A stretch of DNA of 6,533 nucleotides. It comes from TMED14 sp965657195 (lineage in GTDB: Bacteria; Bacteroidota; Bacteroidia; Flavobacteriales; Schleiferiaceae). Every line of letters begins with the position of its first letter. The stretch's first letter is position 1. The notes beneath the pieces were generated by a model. The model worked only from the letters and a program-made list of their open reading frames with translations, had not been told where the DNA came from and did no database searches. Of the stretch, positions 1 to 4,651 are shown in pieces. The stretch is from positions 1 to 6,533 of the forward strand of contig CBFHNK010000079.1 of assembly GCA_965657195.1 (NCBI GenBank), read 5' to 3'. A program made the translations under genes and the position numbers.

Positions 1-1
1 A

Positions 2-367
2 GGTGGCGGCGGAGGCGGCTACCGTGGCGGAAGCAGTGACCGTGGCGGCTACCAAGGTGGCGGCGGAGGCGGCTACCAAGGTGGCGGCGGAGGCGGCTAC
101 CAAGGTGATAAAAACCGCGGTGGTTCATGGACCCAGCGCCAAGAGACTCCAGATTGGGCTCGCGGTGGAGATGACCGTGCCGACGCGTTCAACCGCGGTG
201 CAAGTGACACGTCGTTTAGCGGGCCCGACCGCAAGCCACGTTTAGGAGGTAAGCCTGGATTTGGCGGTAAGCCCAGCTTCGGCGGTGGCGGCAAGCGATT
301 CGGCGGTGGCCCCGGCGGTAGGCCCAGCTTCGGCGGCGGCAAGCCCGGCGGACGCAAGCGCATGTAA
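2..367 (+). CDS. Glycine-rich RGG/YQG C-terminal tail of an RNA-binding protein (5' end outside window)
   Basis: Only the last 121 residues are visible, in the frame starting at position 2 and ending with TAA at 365-367. The tail opens with blocks of six glycines followed by Tyr-Arg or Tyr-Gln. Two exact 24-nt tandem copies lie at 56-79 and 80-103, with a near copy at 2-25. A short acidic/polar linker follows (Trp-Thr-Gln, Pro-Asp-Trp-Ala-Arg, Arg-Ala-Asp-Ala-Phe-Asn-Arg). The end is basic, with repeats of the type Lys/Arg-Pro-Ser-Phe-Gly-Gly, and finishes Gly-Arg-Lys-Arg-Met. In Bacteroidota such Gly/Arg/Tyr-rich tails occur on DEAD-box RNA helicases and on some rRNA pseudouridine synthases, where they give loose RNA binding. 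No catalytic motif falls inside the window, so the enzyme cannot be named; a helicase is my first guess. The gene is convergent with trxB and ends at a shared terminator. Frame and stop are certain; the protein identity is not. Confidence 0.75.
   Translation, partial: GGGGGGYRGGSSDRGGYQGGGGGGYQGGGGGGYQGDKNRGGSWTQRQETPDWARGGDDRADAFNRGASDTSFSGPDRKPRLGGKPGFGGKPSFGGGGKRFGGGPGGRPSFGGGKPGGRKRM
56..103 (+). repeat. Two exact 24-nt tandem repeats encoding six Gly, Tyr, Gln
   Basis: The unit of eight codons (six glycine codons, then TAC CAA) occurs exactly at 56-79 and 80-103. A copy differing only in the last codon (CGT for CAA) lies at 2-25. The repeat is in frame, so copy-number change would lengthen or shorten the glycine-rich tail without a frameshift. 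Confidence 0.85.
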
Positions 368-388
368 TCCAAGCCCTATGGCATAAAA

Positions 389-421
389 AAAAGCCGGCCC
401 CTTGGGGTCGGCTTTTCTTTT
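389..421. terminator. Bidirectional intrinsic terminator between convergent genes
   Basis: Positions 389-400 pair with 405-416 (12 bp, one G-T wobble at 397/408) around the four-base loop CTTG. On the + strand the stem is followed by a T-rich run up to 421. On the - strand it is followed by eight Ts (complement of 385-392). It can therefore end both the glycine-rich gene on its left and trxB on its right. Confidence 0.9.
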
Positions 422-439
422 GGTACGAACCTCGACGTG

Positions 440-1375
440 CTAGTGGAACTCGGCGAGGTAGCGTTCTGCATCGAGTGCAGCCATACAGCCGGTTCCAGCT
501 GCAGAAATCGCCTGGCGGTAGACCTTGTCGGCCACGTCACCAGCGGCAAAAACGCCGGGCTTGCGGGTTTTGGTGCTTCCGGGTTGAATTTGAAGGTAGC
601 CCACCTCGTCCATTTCGAGCTGGCCCTTGAAAATGTCGGTGTTGGGCTTGTGTCCGATGGCAACAAAGAATCCGGTGGCTTCAATCACGTCTTCGACACC
701 GGTCTGAAGGTTGCGCACTTTGACGCCTTCGACGCCTTGGTCTCCGAGAAGTTCGACGGTCTCGGTGTGCCAGCGAACTTCGATGTTCGCAGTGTTCATG
801 ATGCGGTTTTGCATCGCCTTGGACGCGCGAAGCTCGCCTTTGCGGACCAGCATCGTAACCTTTGGGCAGAGCTTGGCCAAGTACGAGGCCTCTTCAGCGG
901 CCGTGTCGCCACCGCCCACGATGACCACGTTTTGGCCCTTATAGAAGAATCCGTCGCAGACCGCGCATGCGCTCACACCGTGGCCCATGAATTTTTCTTC
1001 GCTCGGAAGCCCGAGGTACTTTGCTGTAGCACCAGTGGCAATAATCACCGACTGAGCTTGAATTTGTACACCCTCATCGACAGTTAGGGTGTGGAATCCG
1101 CCTGGAGTATCTGAAAACTGAACAGAGCTGATCATCCCCCAGCGAACGTCGGTTCCGAAGCGTTCGGCTTGGTTTTTAAGATCTTCCATCATGGCGTTGC
1201 CGTCGACACCCTGGGGGTAACCCGGGAAGTTGTCCACCTCGGTCGTGGTGGTCAGTTGGCCGCCAGGCTGCAGTCCGACGTACATAATAGGTTTGAGGTC
1301 AGCGCGTGCGGCATAAATGGCCGCAGTGTATCCGGCAGGTCCGGATCCGATAATCACGACATTGTGTTGTTCCAT
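440..1375 (-). CDS. trxB: Thioredoxin reductase (NADPH), FAD-dependent
   Basis: This flavoenzyme passes electrons from NADPH through FAD and a redox-active disulfide to thioredoxin in the cytoplasm. At 311 residues it has the usual length of the low-molecular-weight bacterial family. The FAD-binding GSGPAG is at residues 10-15 and the central ATG motif at 113-115. The redox-active Cys-Ala-Val-Cys-Asp is at 137-141, the NADPH-domain GGGDTA at 154-159 with Val-Arg-Lys...Arg at 177-183 for the 2'-phosphate, and the C-terminal FAD motif Gly-Asp-Val at 279-281. There is no fused thioredoxin domain. The ATG start is chosen because the Rossmann motif begins ten residues later, as is normal. No Shine-Dalgarno is seen; a perfect TAnnTTTG element ends only four bases before the ATG, so the message may be nearly leaderless. 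The stop is TAG and the gene ends at the terminator at 389-421. Confidence 0.97.
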   Translation of the reverse strand: MEQHNVVIIGSGPAGYTAAIYAARADLKPIMYVGLQPGGQLTTTTEVDNFPGYPQGVDGNAMMEDLKNQAERFGTDVRWGMISSVQFSDTPGGFHTLTVDEGVQIQAQSVIIATGATAKYLGLPSEEKFMGHGVSACAVCDGFFYKGQNVVIVGGGDTAAEEASYLAKLCPKVTMLVRKGELRASKAMQNRIMNTANIEVRWHTETVELLGDQGVEGVKVRNLQTGVEDVIEATGFFVAIGHKPNTDIFKGQLEMDEVGYLQIQPGSTKTRKPGVFAAGDVADKVYRQAISAAGTGCMAALDAERYLAEFH

Positions 1376-1379
1376 GGCT

Positions 1380-1387
1380 CAAATGTA
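1380..1387 (-). promoter_or_regulatory. Candidate -7 element for trxB
   Basis: Read on the - strand this is TACATTTG, a full match to the Bacteroidota -7 consensus TAnnTTTG, four bases before the trxB ATG. No TTG is found 17-20 bases upstream, so the -33 part is weak. If it is used, transcription would start at or within a few bases of the start codon. It could be chance. Confidence 0.4.
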
Positions 1388-1444
1388 CGAGGTGACTTCG
1401 CACCGATGCGGAACCGAAGTCCCATTTTACTGCTTCAATTCGCG

Positions 1445-1452
1445 TATATTTG
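1445..1452 (+). promoter_or_regulatory. -7 element of the tRNA-Pro promoter
   Basis: TATATTTG matches the Bacteroidota -7 consensus TAnnTTTG exactly and lies ten bases before the mature tRNA 5' end, which predicts a leader of only a few bases. The -33 region (a T-run near 1424-1427) lacks a clear TTG. Confidence 0.6.
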
Positions 1453-1461
1453 CCGCCCCAA

Positions 1462-1534
1462 CGGGATGTAGCTCAGGTGGTAGAGTACACGTCTGGGGGG
1501 CGTGTGGTCGCAGGTTCAAGTCCTGTCATCCCGA
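1462..1534 (+). tRNA. tRNA-Pro, anticodon GGG
   Basis: A complete cloverleaf of 73 nt can be folded by hand. The acceptor stem is 1462-1468 with 1527-1533, all seven pairs Watson-Crick and starting with the C1-G72 pair usual for bacterial proline tRNA. The D stem is GCTC/GAGT. The anticodon stem has five pairs around loop CTGGGGG, with anticodon GGG at 1495-1497. The T stem is 1510-1514 with 1522-1526 around TTCAAGT. The discriminator is A1534. CCA is not encoded and must be added after transcription. It reads CCC and CCU codons. It is divergent from trxB and followed at once by its own terminator, so it is a single-gene unit. Confidence 0.97.
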
Positions 1535-1535
1535 C

Positions 1536-1569
1536 AAAATCCTCTTAACTTAGGTTAAGGGGATTTTTT
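1536..1569 (+). terminator. Intrinsic terminator of tRNA-Pro
   Basis: Positions 1536-1549 pair with 1554-1567 (14 bp, one T-G wobble at 1543/1560) around loop TTAG. The 3' arm runs into six Ts (1564-1569). It starts two bases after the tRNA discriminator base. Confidence 0.9.
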
Positions 1570-1576
1570 GTTGCGC

Positions 1577-1605
1577 TAAAACCATGGTGTAACACCGGTT
1601 TTTAA
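1577..1605. other. Hairpin with T-tract; possible second terminator or operator
   Basis: AAAACC (1578-1583) pairs with GGTTTT (1597-1602), enclosing the near-palindrome GGTGTAACACC at 1586-1596. A two-base bulge separates the stems. Ts follow on the + strand, so it could back up the tRNA terminator. The core GTGTAAC also occurs at the NUDIX-regulator promoter (2281-2287), so a protein-binding site is an alternative reading. Confidence 0.35.
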
Positions 1606-1640
1606 TATGTTGATTTACAATGTTTTGAAAACGATATTGC

Positions 1641-1667
1641 GCCCGTTGTTTTACTTATCAACCGGGC
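1641..1667. other. Hairpin just upstream of the putative ncRNA promoter
   Basis: GCCCG (1641-1645) pairs with CGGGC (1663-1667) and TTG (1646-1648) with CAA (1659-1661), with a bulged C1662 and a ten-base T/A-rich loop. No T-run follows, so it is not a terminator. It ends one base before the candidate -33 TTG at 1668-1670 and may be a DNA-level inverted repeat. Function unknown. Confidence 0.3.
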
Positions 1668-1697
1668 TTGTGCGCCTCAGTTATTTGACTAACTTCA
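1668..1697 (+). promoter_or_regulatory. Candidate promoter of the structured ncRNA
   Basis: TTG at 1668-1670 is followed after exactly 19 bases by TAACTTCA at 1690-1697. The first six positions fit the -7 consensus TAnnTTTG and the last two do not. The same TTG-N19-TAAC arrangement is seen before the peptide symporter. It predicts a start near 1704. The match is partial and should be read as a suggestion. Confidence 0.35.
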
Positions 1698-1703
1698 TAC
1701 AGC

Positions 1704-2258
1704 GCAACAGGCAAAGCCATCGCTACAGATGGTCTGAGCTGGACGGCGAGACTTAGGTTAAGTTGTTCGCGTTGAGGTAGATGGGTAGCGCTCCTGCGCA
1801 TCAGTTTGGGAAGGCCTTGCTTGGTACCCCATAAAGTCTACTTCACTAGGTTGCCACTGCCCGACGACGGTCGGAACCTCAGTGTGCAGTCCAAGAGGGG
1901 TGAAGGGCCCCTTGGCCAATCTAGATCGCCTTCGGGCGAGGGAGTGAGCTCTCACTAGATTGCCCCAACAGCGTGTCCGAGGTTTCGACGTCGGTGCACG
2001 CCGCAGAACGAGCTGCGAGCTGGCACGTACGGCTTGGATGGGGAGAACAACCGCTCACGGATCCTTGGGATAGAGGGTCGGCAGCCTCTGGCGAGAGGAA
2101 GGTGCTTGGGCGAGTGGGTTCATTGCTTGGTGCGCCAGAGTCAGGCTTTTGGCGAGCACATCGAGCACAGACCGTCCTACGGGACGTGTGGGATTCACGC
2201 ACCTCCACTAAGGTGCACCCGCTGGGCGCGGTACCGCAAGGTGCCGCGCTTGTCTTTT
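1704..2258 (+). ncRNA. Putative large structured non-coding RNA, family not recognised (approximate 5' end)
   Basis: This stretch has no convincing protein gene but an unbroken series of strong helices on the + strand. Pairings are: 1717-1721/1728-1732; 1777-1781/1837-1841 continued by 1782-1787/1825-1831 and enclosing 1788-1791/1796-1799; 1844-1852/1875-1884, capped by 1861-1865/1870-1874; 1891-1899/1908-1915. A three-way junction is closed by 1917-1922/1957-1962, with one arm TCGCC-TTCG-GGCGA and the other 1943-1947/1952-1956. Further helices are 1977-1983/1988-1994 with a TTCG loop; 2002-2006/2013-2017; 2085-2089/2094-2098; 2173-2177/2182-2186 with a TACG loop; 2199-2204/2211-2216; and the terminator stem at 2226-2249. 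CAGCG at 1700-1704 could pair with CGCTG at 2220-2224 and close the molecule. UUCG, UACG and GCAA loops are stable only when read on this strand, which sets the orientation. I looked for conserved cores of RNase P RNA, tmRNA, 6S RNA and group II intron domain V and did not find them. It may be a diverged known RNA, a regulatory RNA or a long leader; the function is unknown. Confidence 0.5.
2226..2258 (+). terminator. Intrinsic terminator ending the putative ncRNA
   Basis: GCGCGGTACC (2226-2235) pairs over all ten positions (one T-G wobble) with GGTGCCGCGC (2240-2249) around a GCAA loop of the GNRA class. TTGTCTTTT (2250-2258) follows. The protein gene downstream starts 75 bases later, so the terminated transcript must come from the region to the left. 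Confidence 0.75.
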
Positions 2259-2281
2259 ACGGGTGGTCTATGTTACTATTG
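2250..2281 (+). promoter_or_regulatory. Candidate promoter of the NUDIX-type regulator
   Basis: TTG at 2250-2252 and TACTATTG at 2274-2281 (seven of eight fits to TAnnTTTG) are 21 bases apart, slightly long for the Bacteroidota spacing. This places the start near 2288 and gives a leader of about 45 bases before the ATG at 2334. Confidence 0.4.
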
Positions 2282-2296
2282 TGTAACCTGGTACAC
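2272..2296. promoter_or_regulatory. Overlapping inverted repeats, likely operator for the adjacent regulator
   Basis: Two imperfect palindromes with six-base centres overlap: GTTAC-N6-GTAAC at 2272-2287 and GTGTA-N6-TACAC at 2281-2296. The first covers the candidate -7 element and the second the expected transcription start. NrtR/AraR-type NUDIX regulators bind palindromes of this size near promoters, so autorepression is the simplest reading. That the protein binds here is inference from position. Confidence 0.45.
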
Positions 2297-2333
2297 TTAT
2301 TGCACGACGCATTCTAACTTTGTCCCTTTGAGC

Positions 2334-3035
2334 ATGCGAATCGATTTTGACCCTTCAGATTTTAACGTGGCATTGGCCACTTCAGTCGCCGTATTTGGCT
2401 TTGATGGTGAACAGCTCGTTACGTTGTTGGCGACCAAGGTGGGTGAGCCGTATGAAGGTGCCCACATCTTGCCGAGTGCGGTGATTCAGCCCGCGATGGC
2501 TCCTGAAAATGTCGCTAAGACGTTGCTTCGCGAGCTCACAGGTCTTGATAATTGGCCACTTGAGCAGCTCAACTCGTTCGCGAATCCGTACCGTAACCCT
2601 TCAGGTCGCGTGGTCAACATTGCGTACTACTGCTTGGTTCGCTTGTCGGACGAGCTCAAATCCGAGCTCGAGGGCAAGGGCTACGTTTGGGTGCCGGTTC
2701 AAATGGTTCCGTCGATGGCCTACGACCACGACGAAGTTTTGGCGTATGCCCGCGAACGCTTTAAGAGACGCGTGAAGCGGCGCCCGGTAGGGTTTACACT
2801 GCTTCCGCGCGAATTCACGCTCAATGAGATCCAACGCCTGTACGAATGTGCGCTGGGCAAGAAGTTTGACAAGCGCAACTTTCGCCGCAAGGTCCTCAAG
2901 AGCCAGCTGCTGATCGAGACCGGCAACAGCGTGCGGTCGAGCGCCAAAGCCAAGCGTCCTTCGCGCCTCTATATGTTTGACGAAAAGAAGTACCAGACGC
3001 TGACGCTCAAGGGCTACGACATCGTGTACTTCTAA
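2334..3035 (+). CDS. NUDIX-winged-helix transcription regulator (NrtR/AraR-like)
   Basis: The 233-residue product has the two-part plan of the NrtR family. An N-terminal NUDIX-fold ligand sensor spans about residues 10-145 and a C-terminal winged helix-turn-helix spans about 150-233. The NUDIX box (about 46-72) is degenerate: the segment ending Leu-Leu-Arg-Glu-Leu-Thr-Gly-Leu lacks the paired catalytic glutamates of active hydrolases, as expected for a sensor. Asp-His-Asp-Glu-Val-Leu (131-136) and Phe-Thr-Leu-Leu-Pro-Arg-Glu-Phe-Thr-Leu (154-163) are family hallmarks. The basic segment 177-190 (Lys-Phe-Asp-Lys-Arg-Asn-Phe-Arg-Arg-Lys) should be the recognition helix. Family members sense NAD-related metabolites or, in Bacteroidota, sugars such as arabinose; the ligand here is unknown. 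The frame stays open upstream to at least 2034, but ATG 2334 gives the normal family length and lies after the promoter and operator. No target pathway gene is adjacent. Confidence 0.88.
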   Translation: MRIDFDPSDFNVALATSVAVFGFDGEQLVTLLATKVGEPYEGAHILPSAVIQPAMAPENVAKTLLRELTGLDNWPLEQLNSFANPYRNPSGRVVNIAYYCLVRLSDELKSELEGKGYVWVPVQMVPSMAYDHDEVLAYARERFKRRVKRRPVGFTLLPREFTLNEIQRLYECALGKKFDKRNFRRKVLKSQLLIETGNSVRSSAKAKRPSRLYMFDEKKYQTLTLKGYDIVYF

Positions 3036-3054
3036 CCTCACCTCAGTCCAAAAG

Positions 3055-3080
3055 AAAAGGCCCCGTGTGGGGCCTTTTTT
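3055..3080. terminator. Bidirectional intrinsic terminator between convergent genes
   Basis: AAAAGGCCCC (3055-3064) pairs perfectly with GGGGCCTTTT (3069-3078) around loop GTGT. Six Ts follow on the + strand (3075-3080); the - strand arm ends in TTTTCTTTT. It serves the NUDIX regulator on the left and the peptide symporter on the right. Confidence 0.92.
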
Positions 3081-3099
3081 GTGCGGTGTACGCTACGGA

Positions 3100-4584
3100 T
3101 TAGTGGATTCCGCGCATCAGCTTGCGAAGCAGCGGCGTCAGGGCAAAGAGCAGGGCAGCTCCGACCGCGGCGGTGATGGTCAAGAACACGAACAAGTTCA
3201 TGTCCGGGGCAACAGAGTGCAGTAGGCTTTCCATGATTCCAGCTAGGTAGTTGGCGAGGGCCATCGAGGCAAACCACAAGCCCATCATGACACTCACGAT
3301 TTTGGGCGGAGCCAGCTTAGTCACCATGGAGAGTCCAATCGGTGAGATACACAACTCACCAAACGTGTGAAGCACGTACACGCCGATCAGCCACATCGGG
3401 CTCACGAGGCCTTCGCCTTCAGCGGCGAAGCTCGCAAAGGACATCACCACAAATCCAAGGGCCAGCAGCGTGAGGCCGAGACCAAACTTGGCAGGTGTTG
3501 AAGGGTTCATGTTGCGGGTGGCAAGGTTCACCCACAAAGAGGCAAAGACGGGGGCAAAAATGAAGATGGCCAGGGCGTTCACACTTTGAAAGAGTGAGGC
3601 CGCAATCTCGTAGCCAAAGACTACGCGGTTGGTCTCTTCAGCCGCGAAGAGGTTGAAGGTTCCGCCGGCCTGCTCAAAACCGCTCCAGAAGAAGATGTTG
3701 GCGATTGAGAAGATCAGAATGGCTCCGACGCGGCTCCACTGCTCGCCACCAGAGGTTCCGTTGTAGATGATGTAGGCGATGCCCAAGACGGCGATGGCGC
3801 CAACTACCTTAAGGGCGAGCGACATAGCGTCTTCAGAAATGGCAGCCTGCAGGGCCAAGAATCCGTAGACCGTAGCTACGCCTCCGGCCACGTACGCGGC
3901 GATGGTTCCGAAGTCGGCGGCGCCGAGGCGAACGCCTTCGCGGCCGGGAGGCATTCCGCGTCCTTCGAGCTTGGGTTCCTCGACGTAGAGCCATACGGTG
4001 GCCAAAAGCATTCCGACACCGGCGCTTCCGAAGCCCCACATCCAGCCTACTTGCTCACCGAGGGTTCCGCAAATGATCGGCGACAAGAAGGCACCCAGGT
4101 TGATGCCCATGTAAAAGATAGTGAAGGCGGAATCTTTGCGCGGATCGTTGTCCGTGTAGAGCGCACCAACGATGGTTGAGATGTTCGGCTTGAAGAAACC
4201 GTTTCCGACGATGAGCAAGCCAAGACCCATGTGGAACATCCACTGGCGCAGGGCTTCGTCGGCGGCAAATGCGTGCGAACCGGCGAGGGCAAACTGGCCA
4301 AAGGCCATCAAGAATCCACCGATGTAGATGGCGCGGCGCTGTCCGAGGATGCGGTCGGCGAGGGCTCCGCCGATGATGGGGGTCAGGTACACCAGCCCGG
4401 TGAAGATGCCGTAGATCTCGAGGGCTGAGGCACGGTCCATTCCGAATCCGCCACGTGCGTATTCAGTGGTGAGGTAGAGCACCAAGAGGGCGCGCATTCC
4501 GTAGTAGCTGAAGCGTTCCCACATCTCGGTAAAGAAGAGGGTGTAGAGCCCACGGGGGTGCGACATTTTTTCAGTTGAAGCCAT
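3100..4584 (-). CDS. POT/PTR2-family proton-dependent oligopeptide symporter
   Basis: This is an inner-membrane carrier of the major facilitator superfamily that takes up di- and tripeptides with protons. The 494 residues are almost wholly hydrophobic helices, consistent with 12-14 membrane segments. The POT signature Glu-x-x-Glu-Arg-Phe-x-Tyr-Tyr-Gly is at residues 20-29 in the first helix (Glu20, Glu23, Arg24), as needed for proton coupling. The MFS loop motif Ala-Asp-Arg-Ile-Leu-Gly-Gln-Arg is at 76-83. GNGFFKPNIS at 127-136 carries the conserved helix-4 lysine (Lys132). The PTR2 signature Phe-Tyr-Met-Gly-Ile-Asn-Leu-Gly is at 157-164, Phe-Glu-Gln at 303-305, and Gly-Glu-Leu-Cys-Ile-Ser-Pro-Ile-Gly at 409-417. 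ATG 4584 is preferred; Met7 is a possible alternative. No Shine-Dalgarno is visible. It lies 67 bases downstream of the dipeptidyl peptidase in the same direction and has its own promoter match, so it may be expressed both with it and alone. Confidence 0.95.
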   Translation of the reverse strand: MASTEKMSHPRGLYTLFFTEMWERFSYYGMRALLVLYLTTEYARGGFGMDRASALEIYGIFTGLVYLTPIIGGALADRILGQRRAIYIGGFLMAFGQFALAGSHAFAADEALRQWMFHMGLGLLIVGNGFFKPNISTIVGALYTDNDPRKDSAFTIFYMGINLGAFLSPIICGTLGEQVGWMWGFGSAGVGMLLATVWLYVEEPKLEGRGMPPGREGVRLGAADFGTIAAYVAGGVATVYGFLALQAAISEDAMSLALKVVGAIAVLGIAYIIYNGTSGGEQWSRVGAILIFSIANIFFWSGFEQAGGTFNLFAAEETNRVVFGYEIAASLFQSVNALAIFIFAPVFASLWVNLATRNMNPSTPAKFGLGLTLLALGFVVMSFASFAAEGEGLVSPMWLIGVYVLHTFGELCISPIGLSMVTKLAPPKIVSVMMGLWFASMALANYLAGIMESLLHSVAPDMNLFVFLTITAAVGAALLFALTPLLRKLMRGIH

Positions 4585-4615
4585 TGTTAGGGTGTTTATC
4601 GTTCGCGTTGGGGGT

Positions 4616-4645
4616 GAAAGTTAAGCGCCAGCGGCGGTTAGCCAA
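4616..4645 (-). promoter_or_regulatory. Promoter of the peptide symporter
   Basis: Read on the - strand, TTG (4645-4643) is followed after 19 bases by TAACTTTC (4623-4616), a seven-of-eight match to TAnnTTTG at the ideal Bacteroidota spacing. It sits in the 67-base gap after the dipeptidyl peptidase stop codon and gives a leader of roughly 25 bases. Confidence 0.6.
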
Positions 4646-4651
4646 TAGCTG

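Noticed and set aside
437..1087. 216-codon open frame on the + strand
   Set aside because: It is antisense to trxB, which has all its family motifs; the + frame encodes nothing recognisable.
1548..1762. 12-base direct repeat ACTTAGGTTAAG at 1548-1559 and 1751-1762 as integration attachment sites
   Set aside because: About one 12-base exact repeat is expected by chance in a window this long. The first copy lies in the tRNA terminator and not in the tRNA 3' end, and no integrase is present.
2002..2036. Group II intron domain V, suggested by GTACGGCTT near 2027-2035
   Set aside because: The lower helix can be drawn only with a mismatch and wobbles, and there is no proper upper stem with a GNRA loop at the required distance. 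No intron protein or 5' boundary sequence is seen.
1704..2258. RNase P RNA or tmRNA
   Set aside because: The universally conserved GAGGAAAGTCC and ACAGAAACCC-type segments of RNase P RNA are absent. No tRNA-like ends or tag-peptide frame ending Ala-Leu-Ala-Ala are seen for tmRNA. This was checked by eye only, on both strands.
1973..2317. Open + strand frame of 114 codons inside the structured region, and - strand frames at 1921-2208 and 1758-1955
   Set aside because: The translations are rich in Arg, Ser, Pro and Cys, show no recognisable domain, and cut across strong hairpins and the terminator at 2226-2258. Open frames of this size are expected in GC-rich non-coding DNA.
2034..2333. N-terminal extension of the NUDIX regulator to an upstream ATG at 2034
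   Set aside because: The added 100 residues look non-coding (many Cys, Trp, Arg), span the terminator and the promoter/operator, and would exceed family length. ATG 2334 gives the normal 233 residues.
4621..4640. Small hairpin between the dipeptidyl peptidase and the symporter as a terminator
   Set aside because: Only four continuous GC pairs with a mismatch below them and no T-run after the stem; it overlaps the better-supported promoter spacer.
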